Assembly: GCA_913061235.1 (NCBI GenBank)
Contig: CAJXTB010000024.1
Span: forward strand, 1-64,000
Source: an uncultured Pseudomonadota bacterium
GTDB lineage: Bacteria; Myxococcota_A; UBA796; GCA-2862545
Direction of reading: 5' to 3'
DNA length: 64,000 bases
Position numbers and translations under genes: made by a program. Each line of letters begins with the position of its first letter. Positions within the stretch are counted from its first letter, which is position 1. Below the pieces are notes generated by a model. It saw only the letters and a program-made list of their open reading frames with translations. It did no database searches and was not told the DNA's origin. Of the stretch, positions 1 through 6,702 are shown piece by piece.

Positions 1-49
1 ACGAGATCATGCCTAGTCTCGTGGGCTCGGAGATGTGTATAAGAGACAG
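1..49 (+). other. Illumina Nextera i7 adapter (non-genomic)
   Basis: These bases are the tail of the Nextera i7 adapter. Bases 1-7 are the end of the P7 segment (ACGAGAT), 8-15 are the index CATGCCTA (as I recall it, Nextera index N706 in adapter orientation), 16-30 are GTCTCGTGGGCTCGG, and 31-49 are the 19-bp transposon mosaic end AGATGTGTATAAGAGACAG. True insert sequence begins at about 50. The contig end is therefore an assembly break and not a biological boundary. Confidence 0.98.
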
Positions 50-405
50 TCATACGTCCGGGTTACCCGCTGATTGCTGACCTAGTAACTGGGTCGTTGG
101 GCCCTGTGGGACTGTATGTCCGCCCTGAACAGGTGTCAACCTCCTACGCCCGAGGTTCCAGGAGGGCGCGAATCTATTCAGAGTGTGGGTTTGTCGCTGT
201 TTCTGGCCCGCATGAGGGTCCAAAGCTGTCGCGGCGGTTCTGGACTGGTCTTGTCCATCGCGCGGGCGACAAGACCGTCTAGGCGAGCGGAAACCGACAA
301 AACAAACTTGTCAAAATGCCGACCACACGCAGAGAATCCCGACGTGCAGGGCAGGTCGGGTGTCGCGGTGGGTTGGGGGAGCAGCGAGTGGCCTGCGTGG
401 CCGTC
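50..405. other. No gene recognised; left flank of the element
   Basis: No open frame here looks like a protein. Frames on both strands lack a convincing start, ribosome site or domain. It lies downstream of the minus-strand replication gene, so it may hold that gene's 3' end and terminator or part of a neighbour cut off by the contig end. I see no clear hairpin with a T-run. Confidence 0.5.
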
Positions 406-1524
406 TCACTCGCTGCAGGTGAGCCTGATGGGTATGTCGACCGCTTCCCAGTCGACCTCCGCAATCTTGCCCTCGACGAATTCCAGGTAGAACCGGTTCG
501 GGAACTCAACGACCAGGCGGCCGTCCTCGACGGAGGTGCATCGGCCCTTGGACAACCACACCTCGTCGAAGCGCGGGTCGTCAACGAAGGGCGTGATCTG
601 TTGGCGTGTGCGCTGCCAGGCATCGCTCATCGAGCCGAGGGGACTCGGTAGGCATCCGGCGCCCTTGTCCAGGACCGGAAGCGGACCTTCTGGGAGGGCC
701 GCCGGGTCGGTACCTGTGATGCGAAGGATCGAACCCTGGCGTGCTGCGCCCAGGAGCTGGCCCCAGCCGGCCGCGGAGCTGATGCGCAGGGGTTTGGAGC
801 CGTCTGACGGCTTGGCACCGCGTCTGACCCACATCACGAGGTCCGACTGCTCGTTTCGAATCATGTTCGCGACAAGCGTGCAGTCCCGGAACCACGCTGC
901 ATTCGACCGGTCGTCACCAACGCGGTCCTTGAACAGCCGCCCGCCGGCACGGTTGCCGGCAGCGAGCTCGGGCCACTCGGCGAAGGCTTCCGCGAAGATG
1001 CGGCCGACGGACTTGTCGCGCCAGGCTTCGGGCGCGTAGTCGTCCTGGGTGGCGCCTGCCAAAATCTCAGCGTCCTTCTCGGCGCCTTGGGTCTGGTGGT
1101 AGTCCGAGTCTCGAAGCACTAAGGTCGCCCGGCTTCGCTTGCGGGCTCGCTGGGCTTCCATGAGGGTGAGGCCATGGCGTCCGGATTCGATGACGGCTTT
1201 CGCATCCACCTCGAATTCGTTGGTGCTCCACGGCCGCTGTACGGTCTTGATGAAGCCCACCGTCTCCAGTCCGACCCGAACGCGGCGGAGCTGACGCACT
1301 GAGCAGTTGCACTCGTTCGCCCACTTGGACATGGTCAGGCCGTCCCAAATCCACTTGCCACCGTCGTTGTTGAGATGGGTGATCAGGACAACGAGTGCCA
1401 GCTTCGCGAGAGACTGGCTGACGCTTGACATACGCGGCATGAACATCGCACGCGTGGCATCGCTCAATACGATGTGGTCAGCATCTAAGAGGTCGACCTC
1501 GTAGAAGGGAACGCGCTTCACCAT
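406..1524 (-). CDS. Replication initiator-like protein with DnaA N-terminal-like C-terminus
   Basis: A 372-aa protein. Residues about 35-105 look like a winged-helix DNA-binding domain of the kind found in phage and plasmid initiators. The last 75 residues resemble the DnaA N-terminal domain (DnaA_N), with an aromatic-rich helix and then the signature VEFPNRFYLEFVEGKI, the part of DnaA that contacts helicase and partners. The combination suggests a protein that binds an origin and recruits host replication machinery. I chose the ATG at 1524; the frame also opens from a TTG at 1587, but those 21 residues are proline/arginine-rich and unlike a domain. Its upstream region carries a phased repeat array (1704-1766), which fits an initiator next to its own origin. 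Inference, not proof: it could instead be a phage regulator with a DnaA-like interaction domain. Confidence 0.65.
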   Translation of the reverse strand: MVKRVPFYEVDLLDADHIVLSDATRAMFMPRMSSVSQSLAKLALVVLITHLNNDGGKWIWDGLTMSKWANECNCSVRQLRRVRVGLETVGFIKTVQRPWSTNEFEVDAKAVIESGRHGLTLMEAQRARKRSRATLVLRDSDYHQTQGAEKDAEILAGATQDDYAPEAWRDKSVGRIFAEAFAEWPELAAGNRAGGRLFKDRVGDDRSNAAWFRDCTLVANMIRNEQSDLVMWVRRGAKPSDGSKPLRISSAAGWGQLLGAARQGSILRITGTDPAALPEGPLPVLDKGAGCLPSPLGSMSDAWQRTRQQITPFVDDPRFDEVWLSKGRCTSVEDGRLVVEFPNRFYLEFVEGKIAEVDWEAVDIPIRLTCSE

Positions 1525-1843
1525 GCGGGGCACCGGTCGACCGACGCACGCGGTCGTCGGCCGGGGCGAAGGCGAGACCGCGTACAAGGGCCTGTGCGAG
1601 ACGTGGTTGGCAGTTCGGTCGCAGAAGTCATGACGAACGTCATAGCGTTGCTACTGAGCCAAGAACGGAACATTCGGTAGCAGCGGGATGGCACAGTTCC
1701 CGCGCTAGTAGACAACGAGGCCATGCTAGTGGACACAATCGCGGTGCTAGTGCCCCTCAGAGTGGGCACAGTACATCGGTCAGGTTTGGCCGATAAGTAC
1801 GCTGGCACCTGGCTAGCATATACAAAAGTGTAGTGGGTTTTTA
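1525..1843. promoter_or_regulatory. Candidate replication-origin / control region
   Basis: A 319-bp gap between the initiator-like gene and the small membrane-protein gene, with no protein-like frame. It holds three GCTAGT-headed repeats in exact 21-bp phase, an inverted repeat GTGCCC (1750-1755) / GGGCAC (1764-1769), and an A/T-richer stretch around 1812-1845. Repeats plus A/T-rich DNA beside an initiator gene is the usual layout of an iteron origin. The same bases must also contain the promoter of the initiator gene, so the repeats could be operator sites. Confidence 0.5.
1704..1766 (+). repeat. Three 21-bp-phased direct repeats (iteron-like)
   Basis: GCTAGT occurs at 1704, 1725 and 1746, exactly 21 bp apart (two helical turns, so all on one face of the DNA). 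The first two copies agree further as GCTAGT-A/G-GACA-A/C; the third is weaker (GCTAGTGCCC). The exact phase and the position upstream of the initiator-like gene make chance less likely, but the copies are short and diverged. Confidence 0.55.
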
Positions 1844-2149
1844 CTAGCGCCATGGTCGCCACGGCCGTTGCTTGGAGCCATCCACGATCAGCCACAAATT
1901 CGGGAACCACAAGGGCCAAACGCTCAACCGAAATGCGGTGCCGAAAGGTCCGAGGTGGCGGGTTGCGGCCTCGACCCACCACACCAGTGGGATGACCCGG
2001 ACCAGGTATTGGTACTCCGCTGCAGCGCGCTCGTGGACGACCTGACGAGTCGTGGTTGGACCCGACAACAAGAAGGCAAACACCTCGCCTAGGCAGACTG
2101 GAGTCAGCATCCACAGCACCCAATACACCATGAGAGCGCCCCAGCTCAT
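1844..2149 (-). CDS. Small putative membrane protein, coupled to the upstream HTH gene
   Basis: A 101-aa hypothetical protein. The N-terminal 30 residues are strongly hydrophobic (MSWGALMVYWVLWMLTP...) and a second tryptophan-rich hydrophobic stretch lies near residues 70-90, so a two-segment membrane protein is likely. I chose the ATG at 2149 because it overlaps the stop codon of the HTH gene as ATGA, which suggests translational coupling. A start at 2188 would add 13 residues without benefit. No family recognised. A membrane protein paired with a repressor could be an immunity or exclusion factor; that is only context. Confidence 0.45.
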   Translation of the reverse strand: MSWGALMVYWVLWMLTPVCLGEVFAFLLSGPTTTRQVVHERAAAEYQYLVRVIPLVWWVEAATRHLGPFGTAFRLSVWPLWFPNLWLIVDGSKQRPWRPWR

Positions 2150-2418
2150 GATGCGTGTCCAGCAGGAAGCTCTAGGATGGTGGCCCACTCGCTACGGGGC
2201 ACCTGAAAGTGGCTTAGCAGGGAGATTAGGTGTGACCGGCTCACGGGAACGTCGCCTGTTTCCCAACGGCTCACACACCGCTGACTCACGCCGATGGCCT
2301 TGCCGAGCTCGGCCTGGGACTCATCGAGACCGCCTCGTTTCGTGCGAATCCACGCCGGTAGGCTCTTCGGCGGATTGACCCAGAGCTGAAAATGCGACTG
2401 GCCGGACTGCACTACCAT
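2146..2418 (-). CDS. XRE-family helix-turn-helix regulator
   Basis: A 90-aa protein. Residues about 25-75 form a Cro/C1-type HTH: SQAELGKAIGVSQRCVSRWE is the helix 2-turn-helix 3 signature. I set the start at the ATG at 2418; upstream in the same frame the sequence is basic and unstructured. It overlaps the next gene by ATGA, forming a two-gene unit of regulator plus small membrane protein. It probably controls its own promoter in 2419-2900. The HTH assignment is firm, the target is inferred. Confidence 0.75.
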   Translation of the reverse strand: MVVQSGQSHFQLWVNPPKSLPAWIRTKRGGLDESQAELGKAIGVSQRCVSRWETGDVPVSRSHLISLLSHFQVPRSEWATILELPAGHAS

Positions 2419-2900
2419 TGCCTTGCCTTGGAAATGTTTCCGGTCTGCTGTGTCCGGGCCGGGTGCGGAGCTGCTCGCACAAGTCGGGTGCGTCTGGACG
2501 GAGAATTCCGCCCAGACGCCAGATTGGCCGTGTCCCTGTCGTGGAAAACTCGGCTCAATCCACCCCGCGGATTGCGGAGCCGTGACTCGTATGTGCGTGT
2601 GCGACGCCTTCTGGGAGCCGCGTGATGCGGCATCCACTGCGTGCGTTGGCGTCGTCTTGTGCGGGCCTGTTCGGTGTTCCAGGAACGCAGAGGCATCCTG
2701 GATACGGAACTGTTCATCCTCGTTCGAGGAGTGGAGCCCATGAGTGTGTCCCACCGGCTGTGGTGGACGGGCCCCGGGGCGACCCGAGACAAGTCGTACC
2801 CATGATGAGCGCCGACCCAGAGCGTTGCGGTGCCTGACAGATGGTGAAGGAACCGGAACGGCCACCCAGCCTGTAGGAGCTGCAGCTGGACGGTGTGGTC
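2419..2900. promoter_or_regulatory. 482-bp divergent intergenic region without a gene
   Basis: This lies between the minus-strand HTH gene and a plus-strand gene at 2901, so it should contain both promoters. Frames that stay open here have compositions typical of antisense or random reading and no ribosome sites I trust. The one clear structure is a 30-bp near-perfect palindrome at 2490-2519. Confidence 0.5.
2490..2519. promoter_or_regulatory. 30-bp near-perfect palindrome (candidate operator)
   Basis: Arms GCGTCTGG (2490-2497) and CCAGACGC (2512-2519) pair perfectly; after one mismatch, CGGA (2499-2502) pairs with TCCG (2507-2510) around a GAAT centre. There is no T-run on either side, so it is not a typical terminator. 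Its place between two divergent transcription units fits an operator for a dimeric regulator, possibly the adjacent HTH protein. Confidence 0.5.
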
Positions 2901-3131
2901 ATGCGTACCGAGGAGCTCCGTGCTGGTGAACCTCTGCCGGTCGAGCCGGGACCGATTGGCCTTTGGCACGTCAATCCGTCGACGCTTCTGTGTACCATTG
3001 CAGACGAACAAAACCCTTGCGCGCCCTGGGTTACACGCCACTTGGTAGAAAGGGGCGTCCTCACACGCCGACCGGTGCTCCCGTGGTTGTACCAAATCAC
3101 GAGAGCTGAACCTCAATTCCAGGAAACCTGA
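2901..3131 (+). CDS. Hypothetical protein (76 aa)
   Basis: No family recognised. A compact soluble sequence with ILLE-type spacing (STLLCTIADE, RHLVERGVLTRRP) that could be a small helical or winged-helix domain, since the segment VTRHLVERGVLTRRP resembles a recognition helix and wing. The ATG at 2901 is preferred over the GTG at 2895 because GGACGGTG lies upstream at a usual distance. It ends one base before the next start (TGA, A, ATG), so the two genes are almost certainly co-transcribed. Confidence 0.5.
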   Translation: MRTEELRAGEPLPVEPGPIGLWHVNPSTLLCTIADEQNPCAPWVTRHLVERGVLTRRPVLPWLYQITRAEPQFQET

Positions 3132-3132
3132 A

Positions 3133-3444
3133 ATGAAATCGAAGTCCACCCCGAAAACGGGGACCCGTCGGCCTGCAGGACAGGACGAAAGCAGCAGTGC
3201 GAATCCGCTGACCCAGATTCCAAAGGGAAATATCGGCTTCCGGAGTGTTGGCAACATCCTGGCGATGCTCCGGGAAATGCCGCCCTCTGTGATGGCTCCA
3301 TGGCTAGATGCTGGCGCTCGTATGACCTGGGATGACACGTTGCGGCTCGCACTCTTCGATGCGGATGGGAACGAGCAGACATTGTCGACGGAGATGACTC
3401 CGGAGTTCATAAAACTCATTGAAGACCATGAGCCTGGGCCCTGA
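3133..3444 (+). CDS. Hypothetical protein (103 aa)
   Basis: No family recognised. The first 30 residues are basic and low-complexity (MKSKSTPKTGTRRPAG), then comes an acidic, helix-forming C-terminal half rich in Met, Leu and Asp (MTWDDTLRLALFDADGNEQ). It follows the 76-aa gene after a one-base gap and converges on the minus-strand gene ending at 3497, with 52 bp between them and no clear terminator hairpin. Confidence 0.5.
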   Translation: MKSKSTPKTGTRRPAGQDESSSANPLTQIPKGNIGFRSVGNILAMLREMPPSVMAPWLDAGARMTWDDTLRLALFDADGNEQTLSTEMTPEFIKLIEDHEPGP

Positions 3445-3496
3445 TTCTGCGCTGGTTGCCTGCTGCACCGGCGCGGGTAGTGGCAGTCAGGACGAC

Positions 3497-4354
3497 TCAT
3501 GCCTCGGCCCACTCTGGATTGCTTATCGCCCAGGGACAGTTCACATAATTGAACACAGCTACGGCAACGGTGGCCGGCTTGGGCGGTCTGGCCCACCCAA
3601 GTAAGCAGCCCTGTCCTTCGAGTGGAAAGTCCCAGAACGTCACAATGATGGGCTCGGTGACGTCCTTCGGTAGCCGCACGGAGAGCGGCCTACGAGCTTC
3701 GGTCATGGTTGCCACCGCCCCGCCTCCTTGCAGGTCCACCCACAACTGCAGCACAGTGTTGGACTTCTTCGGACGGCACCGCAGACGTAGCGTGTGCCCG
3801 TTGTGCTCAAAGATACTTATTATTTTTAAGATGAGGTCGGTGGTCCACTCCGAGACCTCTTCGGGACTTTCGATGGTTAGCTTCTCGATGCGCACGTAGC
3901 CGTAGTGTTTCTTCGTTTCTGGACAGACATAAGTTTCCATCGATAGACTCTCAAAGTCCTTCATGCTGAAATCAATGTCGTCTTCCGATGGGATTGAGAT
4001 GTCTGCCATCCCTGCACCTTCCTGAGAGCCAAAGCCAATCGCAGGACGCAGAACGCGACCCCGCGCCGTCTGAAACAGGTCCGTGTGGCCTGGGGGCTGG
4101 ATGTGGACGGAATCGCCCACCTCGCAACAATCGCCGAGGCTGCTAGCCACATGGACTCGGATGCTCTCCGAACGATGGCCACCTTGGCCTTCGGCTGCGC
4201 GAATGCCGGCCAGAAGACCGCTTGAAGTCTCCGACGCGTCATACTTCAGGGCACAAACCGACCCAAAGGAAGGCTCGACCGGCGTAGTTTGCAATACTTG
4301 TATCGTCAGCCGCGTATTGGCATCGGAGGCTTGGCTATGTGGGGTGAATGTCAT
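3497..4354 (-). CDS. Hypothetical protein coupled to an HTH regulator (285 aa)
   Basis: No family recognised. The sequence looks like a soluble beta-rich protein: the C-terminal half alternates strands (HTLRLRCRPKK, VLQLWVDLQGG, RPLSVRLPK, EPIIVTFWDFP). Two cysteines sit near residues 76-77. The ATG at 4354 overlaps the stop of the upstream HTH gene as ATGA, so regulator and partner are made together. This repeats the architecture at 2.1-2.4 kb (HTH gene then ATGA-coupled partner). A toxin-antitoxin or repressor-antirepressor pair is possible but nothing in the sequence proves either. Confidence 0.5.
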   Translation of the reverse strand: MTFTPHSQASDANTRLTIQVLQTTPVEPSFGSVCALKYDASETSSGLLAGIRAAEGQGGHRSESIRVHVASSLGDCCEVGDSVHIQPPGHTDLFQTARGRVLRPAIGFGSQEGAGMADISIPSEDDIDFSMKDFESLSMETYVCPETKKHYGYVRIEKLTIESPEEVSEWTTDLILKIISIFEHNGHTLRLRCRPKKSNTVLQLWVDLQGGGAVATMTEARRPLSVRLPKDVTEPIIVTFWDFPLEGQGCLLGWARPPKPATVAVAVFNYVNCPWAISNPEWAEA

Positions 4355-4593
4355 GTGCCCGTCGCCGCGGGTCCGCGCGGTAACTTCACAGCTTTCACGA
4401 GTTCAACCTCGTCCAAATCGAACAAGTCAATCAATCTATTAACAACATGACGGGAGATGTCGTTTTGCCCGTTTTCCCAGGCGAGCACAGTGTTGTACGA
4501 CACGCCCAGTTTGTCGGCCAACGCCATCCTAGAGAGACTGTGTTGTCCCCGAAGTTGTTGGAGCCACTGGCCGATGGTTCTGATGCTACACAT
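4351..4593 (-). CDS. XRE-family helix-turn-helix repressor (80 aa)
   Basis: A compact Cro/C1-type HTH protein; MALADKLGVSYNTVLAWENG (about residues 23-42) is the DNA-binding signature. The ATG at 4593 lies inside an inverted repeat (4585-4603), so this protein or its divergent partner probably binds over its own start and autoregulates. No Shine-Dalgarno precedes the start, so the message may be leaderless. It is divergent from another XRE gene at 4678, as in phage C1/Cro-type switches. Confidence 0.75.
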   Translation of the reverse strand: MCSIRTIGQWLQQLRGQHSLSRMALADKLGVSYNTVLAWENGQNDISRHVVNRLIDLFDLDEVELVKAVKLPRGPAATGT

Positions 4594-4603
4594 GAAACAT
4601 GTA
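4585..4603. promoter_or_regulatory. Candidate operator O1
   Basis: Contains a perfect inverted repeat ACATG-AAA-CATGT. The 19 bases match 5186-5204 at 17 positions (GCTACACAT-n-AAACATGT). It overlaps the start codon of the minus-strand XRE gene and lies between two divergent XRE genes. Confidence 0.6.
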
Positions 4604-4677
4604 TACCCCGGAACGATGAACGGGTCCACACGGAGCATGTGTTGCGATGCGCAAAACCGCGCGCCAAGTGTTTGTAT

Positions 4678-5037
4678 ATGCAATCCTATTCCGAACTGTT
4701 GGCGCTTCTTGTGGACCTGAGAAAGGCCAGTGGAGACACCCAAGCCGCTCTTGCTCCAAAGCTTGGCGTGGGCCCCAGCACAGTTGGTAACTGGGAATCG
4801 CGGAGGGCAAAGGTGCCGTTTGACACTGCCGTCGCATGGATGGATTTGTATGGTCATGAGGTACGGGCAATGCCGAGCGCTTTAGGAGCGGTCCTTTTTG
4901 GGGAAAGGAATGACGATGCCGCGGCCACGTTGATCAGGGTTGCCAACCTCCTCGCCACGCTCGACGAGAGCGCGTTGCTTGACGTTGAGGCCATTGCAGT
5001 TCGCCTCGCGCCCCGTGATGCACGGAAGCGCGCTTAG
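4678..5037 (+). CDS. XRE-family helix-turn-helix regulator (119 aa)
   Basis: Residues about 6-60 form an HTH domain (TQAALAPKLGVGPSTVGNWE), followed by a helical C-terminal half (ATLIRVANLLATLDESALLDVEAIAVRLA) that could dimerise. The ATG at 4678 starts exactly at the domain; the frame is open further upstream but that part overlaps the divergent gene. No ribosome site is visible, so it may be leaderless. With the 80-aa XRE protein it forms a divergent switch; the operon starting at 5213 lies downstream and carries a copy of the shared operator in front of it. Confidence 0.75.
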   Translation: MQSYSELLALLVDLRKASGDTQAALAPKLGVGPSTVGNWESRRAKVPFDTAVAWMDLYGHEVRAMPSALGAVLFGERNDDAAATLIRVANLLATLDESALLDVEAIAVRLAPRDARKRA

Positions 5038-5150
5038 CGACAGCTTCAAAATCAGCCGCTCTAGGCTTAAGGTATCCAGGCCTGTGAGGAGGATGTAGCC
5101 ATCTGAGAGCAGGCCGCGACGGTATGCGTCCGAACTCAATATGCTGCTAT

Positions 5151-5165
5151 ACACATGAATTGTGT
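5151..5165. promoter_or_regulatory. Inverted repeat ACACA-n5-TGTGT
   Basis: A perfect 5-bp inverted repeat with a 5-base spacer, 48 bp upstream of the 55-aa gene and 35 bp upstream of operator O2. Its half-site ACACATGAA resembles part of O1, so it may be a weaker site for the same regulator. Confidence 0.35.
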
Positions 5166-5185
5166 GGACGGTATTCGCAACGCCA

Positions 5186-5204
5186 GCTACACATTAAACA
5201 TGTG
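5186..5204. promoter_or_regulatory. Candidate operator O2 before the early operon
   Basis: This sequence matches operator O1 (4585-4603) at 17 of 19 positions. It ends within the GTGGAGG ribosome site of the gene at 5213, so bound repressor would block the start of the whole operon. Two near-identical sites, one at the regulator pair and one at the operon head, is the expected layout of a lysis/lysogeny-type control circuit. Confidence 0.6.
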
Positions 5205-5212
5205 GAGGCGAG

Positions 5213-5380
5213 ATGGATACACACGCACCGACAAACCCGTATAAAGCTGGCTTCGCTGACATCGTCGTCTGCCCGCTGTTTGTGCTTCTTTGGATGTGGG
5301 CGTTCACCTTTGACGTTGGTTCTCCGATGTCTGAGTCTGCCATTGCCTCACCAGTCGTTGATGTGGCAGGCTCACCATGA
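5213..5380 (+). CDS. Small single-pass membrane protein, first gene of the operon (55 aa)
   Basis: A short open frame with a strong ribosome site, GGAGG at 5203-5207 five bases before the ATG. The protein has a polar N-terminus, one transmembrane stretch (ADIVVCPLFVLLWMWAFTF, about residues 15-33) and a short polar tail. Its stop overlaps the next start as ATGA (5377-5380), like nearly every junction in this operon, which supports it being real. Function unknown; small membrane proteins at this place in phages can act in host exclusion or lysis, but there is no specific evidence. Confidence 0.7.
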   Translation: MDTHAPTNPYKAGFADIVVCPLFVLLWMWAFTFDVGSPMSESAIASPVVDVAGSP

Positions 5381-5580
5381 GCCCCGTGGACATCAGTGTC
5401 ACGCTGCCCCCAGATGTTGCTGACATTGTGGGAAAAGGTATCAACCAGGGCGGCGATGAGGACATCGCCTTCGCACTACGGCTGCTAGGTTTCCGGTCGA
5501 AGGCGCGACGTGCTGGTGACCTCGACACCGTGCGTCAGATTGAGCGCGACTTGGTCAGGGCGTTCGCGGTGGATGCGTGA
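5377..5580 (+). CDS. Hypothetical protein (67 aa)
   Basis: A small, largely helical protein: VTLPPDVADIVGKGINQGGDEDIAFALRLLGFRSKARRAGDLDTV. The first half resembles the short ribbon-helix type N-termini of small phage regulators, but I cannot assign a family. It overlaps the genes on both sides (ATGA before, TGATG after), so it is translated as part of the operon. Confidence 0.6.
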   Translation: MSPVDISVTLPPDVADIVGKGINQGGDEDIAFALRLLGFRSKARRAGDLDTVRQIERDLVRAFAVDA

Positions 5581-5942
5581 TGGCCTCATTTCACGCTCCG
5601 ACGCTCATCTGGGCCTTGGACTTCGCGCACACCTTAGTGTCGCGGGTTTATGAATCCGGCTTGCCACTGGTCATCTCGACTCAAGCTGTAGATGCACTGC
5701 CCGTCATCACCTTCCGTTTGACGACTGGAACGCTGCCCCTTGGGGCCTACAACCTCGTTCGCGTCGTCTTCCAATCTGGCGGTGCCGAGCTGAAGATTGT
5801 GACCTGCGCGAATGAAGATGTTGTACGTACCTACGGGCCGGCCACCCTCGACAAAGACAGTGGCGTCATCGCGGCCAATCATCTGTGGGCGGACCTACTA
5901 CACGGCCTGACGGCGTACATGAGCATCCGGGTGCCGTCATGA
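5580..5942 (+). CDS. Hypothetical protein (120 aa), operon of unknowns
   Basis: No family recognised. Pattern: an N-terminal helix (LIWALDFAHTLVSRVYESG), then several beta strands (ALPVITFRLTTG, NLVRVVFQSGGAELKIVTCA) and a C-terminal helix. This helix-then-sheet layout recurs in the next three genes. The ATG at 5580 shares a base with the preceding stop (TGATG); a GTG at 5577 is the alternative. Confidence 0.6.
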   Translation: MASFHAPTLIWALDFAHTLVSRVYESGLPLVISTQAVDALPVITFRLTTGTLPLGAYNLVRVVFQSGGAELKIVTCANEDVVRTYGPATLDKDSGVIAANHLWADLLHGLTAYMSIRVPS

Positions 5943-6307
5943 ACTGGCTGGACACCAATTGGCAGGCCGAGTTCGTGTACGGGCTGTGCGAGCTGCTGGA
6001 CCGTTGCCGGCTTCCGGCCAAGCTCGTCCACATTGAAGTCCAGCCCGCCTTTGTGCTGCGCCTGACGCCCTCGGAGGCTGGGCTGATGCCATTCGCACCA
6101 AGACCGTCGTGGATGGTTCAGCTCACGTTCGTCGGTGGCAAGTGCAGTGTCCTCGTCAGCCGGACGGATGACGCGGCAGAAGCGAAGGTGGTTCTGGTGA
6201 ACGGTACCGCCCAGGCGACTGTCCTCGGTGTCTGGGATGGCGCGCTTCATGCTGCCCTCGCGCAAGTCCAAAGTGCCGCCAACTTCATTGATGTGGAGGT
6301 GGCATGA
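5939..6307 (+). CDS. Hypothetical protein (122 aa), operon of unknowns
   Basis: No family recognised. N-terminal helix with aromatic residues (WQAEFVYGLCELLDRC), then strands beginning HIEVQPAFVLRLTP and MVQLTFVGGKCSVLV, and a C-terminal helix. The IEVQP strand resembles VEVQPS in the protein at 6699. The ATG at 5939 overlaps the previous stop as ATGA. Confidence 0.6.
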   Translation: MNWLDTNWQAEFVYGLCELLDRCRLPAKLVHIEVQPAFVLRLTPSEAGLMPFAPRPSWMVQLTFVGGKCSVLVSRTDDAAEAKVVLVNGTAQATVLGVWDGALHAALAQVQSAANFIDVEVA

Positions 6308-6702
6308 ACCGACAACCTCCCGAGCCGTTTGTTCTGACTCCGGACTTCTCCATCACGGCCGAGTGGCGAGGTTCGTTTACCCGCTCGCTCATCGCATTCG
6401 TTGCGCCGCTGAGTGGGGAGTTTGTCGTCCGGTCGGAGCACGACAGGCCCGCCGACCCGGCTGAGTGCATCACTTCCATCGGCTGCGTTTCGGCGAGATT
6501 CCTACAACTTGAATTGTACGTGACCTCTGTGGACGCTGGCCAGGCCGTGCTCTCAACCTACCTAGGCTGGTCGGGGAAGACCGGACTCGTTGCTGTTCAT
6601 TCCCAGGAGCTGCCCACTGAGCCCGAGGAGGCGGCGGAGGACTGGCTCGGAGCTGTGGGCGGCGATTGGTTGGACTTCCTTGATGCGGGAGTCCGGTCAT
6701 GA
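6304..6702 (+). CDS. Hypothetical protein (132 aa), operon of unknowns
   Basis: No family recognised. Beta-rich core (SLIAFVAPLSGEFVVRSE, FLQLELYVTSVD) and an acidic C-terminal tail (ELPTEPEEAAEDWLGAVGGDW). Both ends overlap neighbours as ATGA, so its translation is coupled. Acidic, small and soluble: it could bind a host protein, but no evidence says which. Confidence 0.6.
   Translation: MNRQPPEPFVLTPDFSITAEWRGSFTRSLIAFVAPLSGEFVVRSEHDRPADPAECITSIGCVSARFLQLELYVTSVDAGQAVLSTYLGWSGKTGLVAVHSQELPTEPEEAAEDWLGAVGGDWLDFLDAGVRS

Noticed and set aside
1525-1587. Upstream TTG start of the initiator-like gene
   Set aside because: It adds a 21-residue Pro/Arg-rich stretch with no domain; the ATG at 1524 is a better start.
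2412-3596. 394-codon minus-strand frame across the gap at 2.4-3.6 kb
   Set aside because: It runs against two coupled plus-strand genes, has a composition typical of antisense frames, and no ribosome site.
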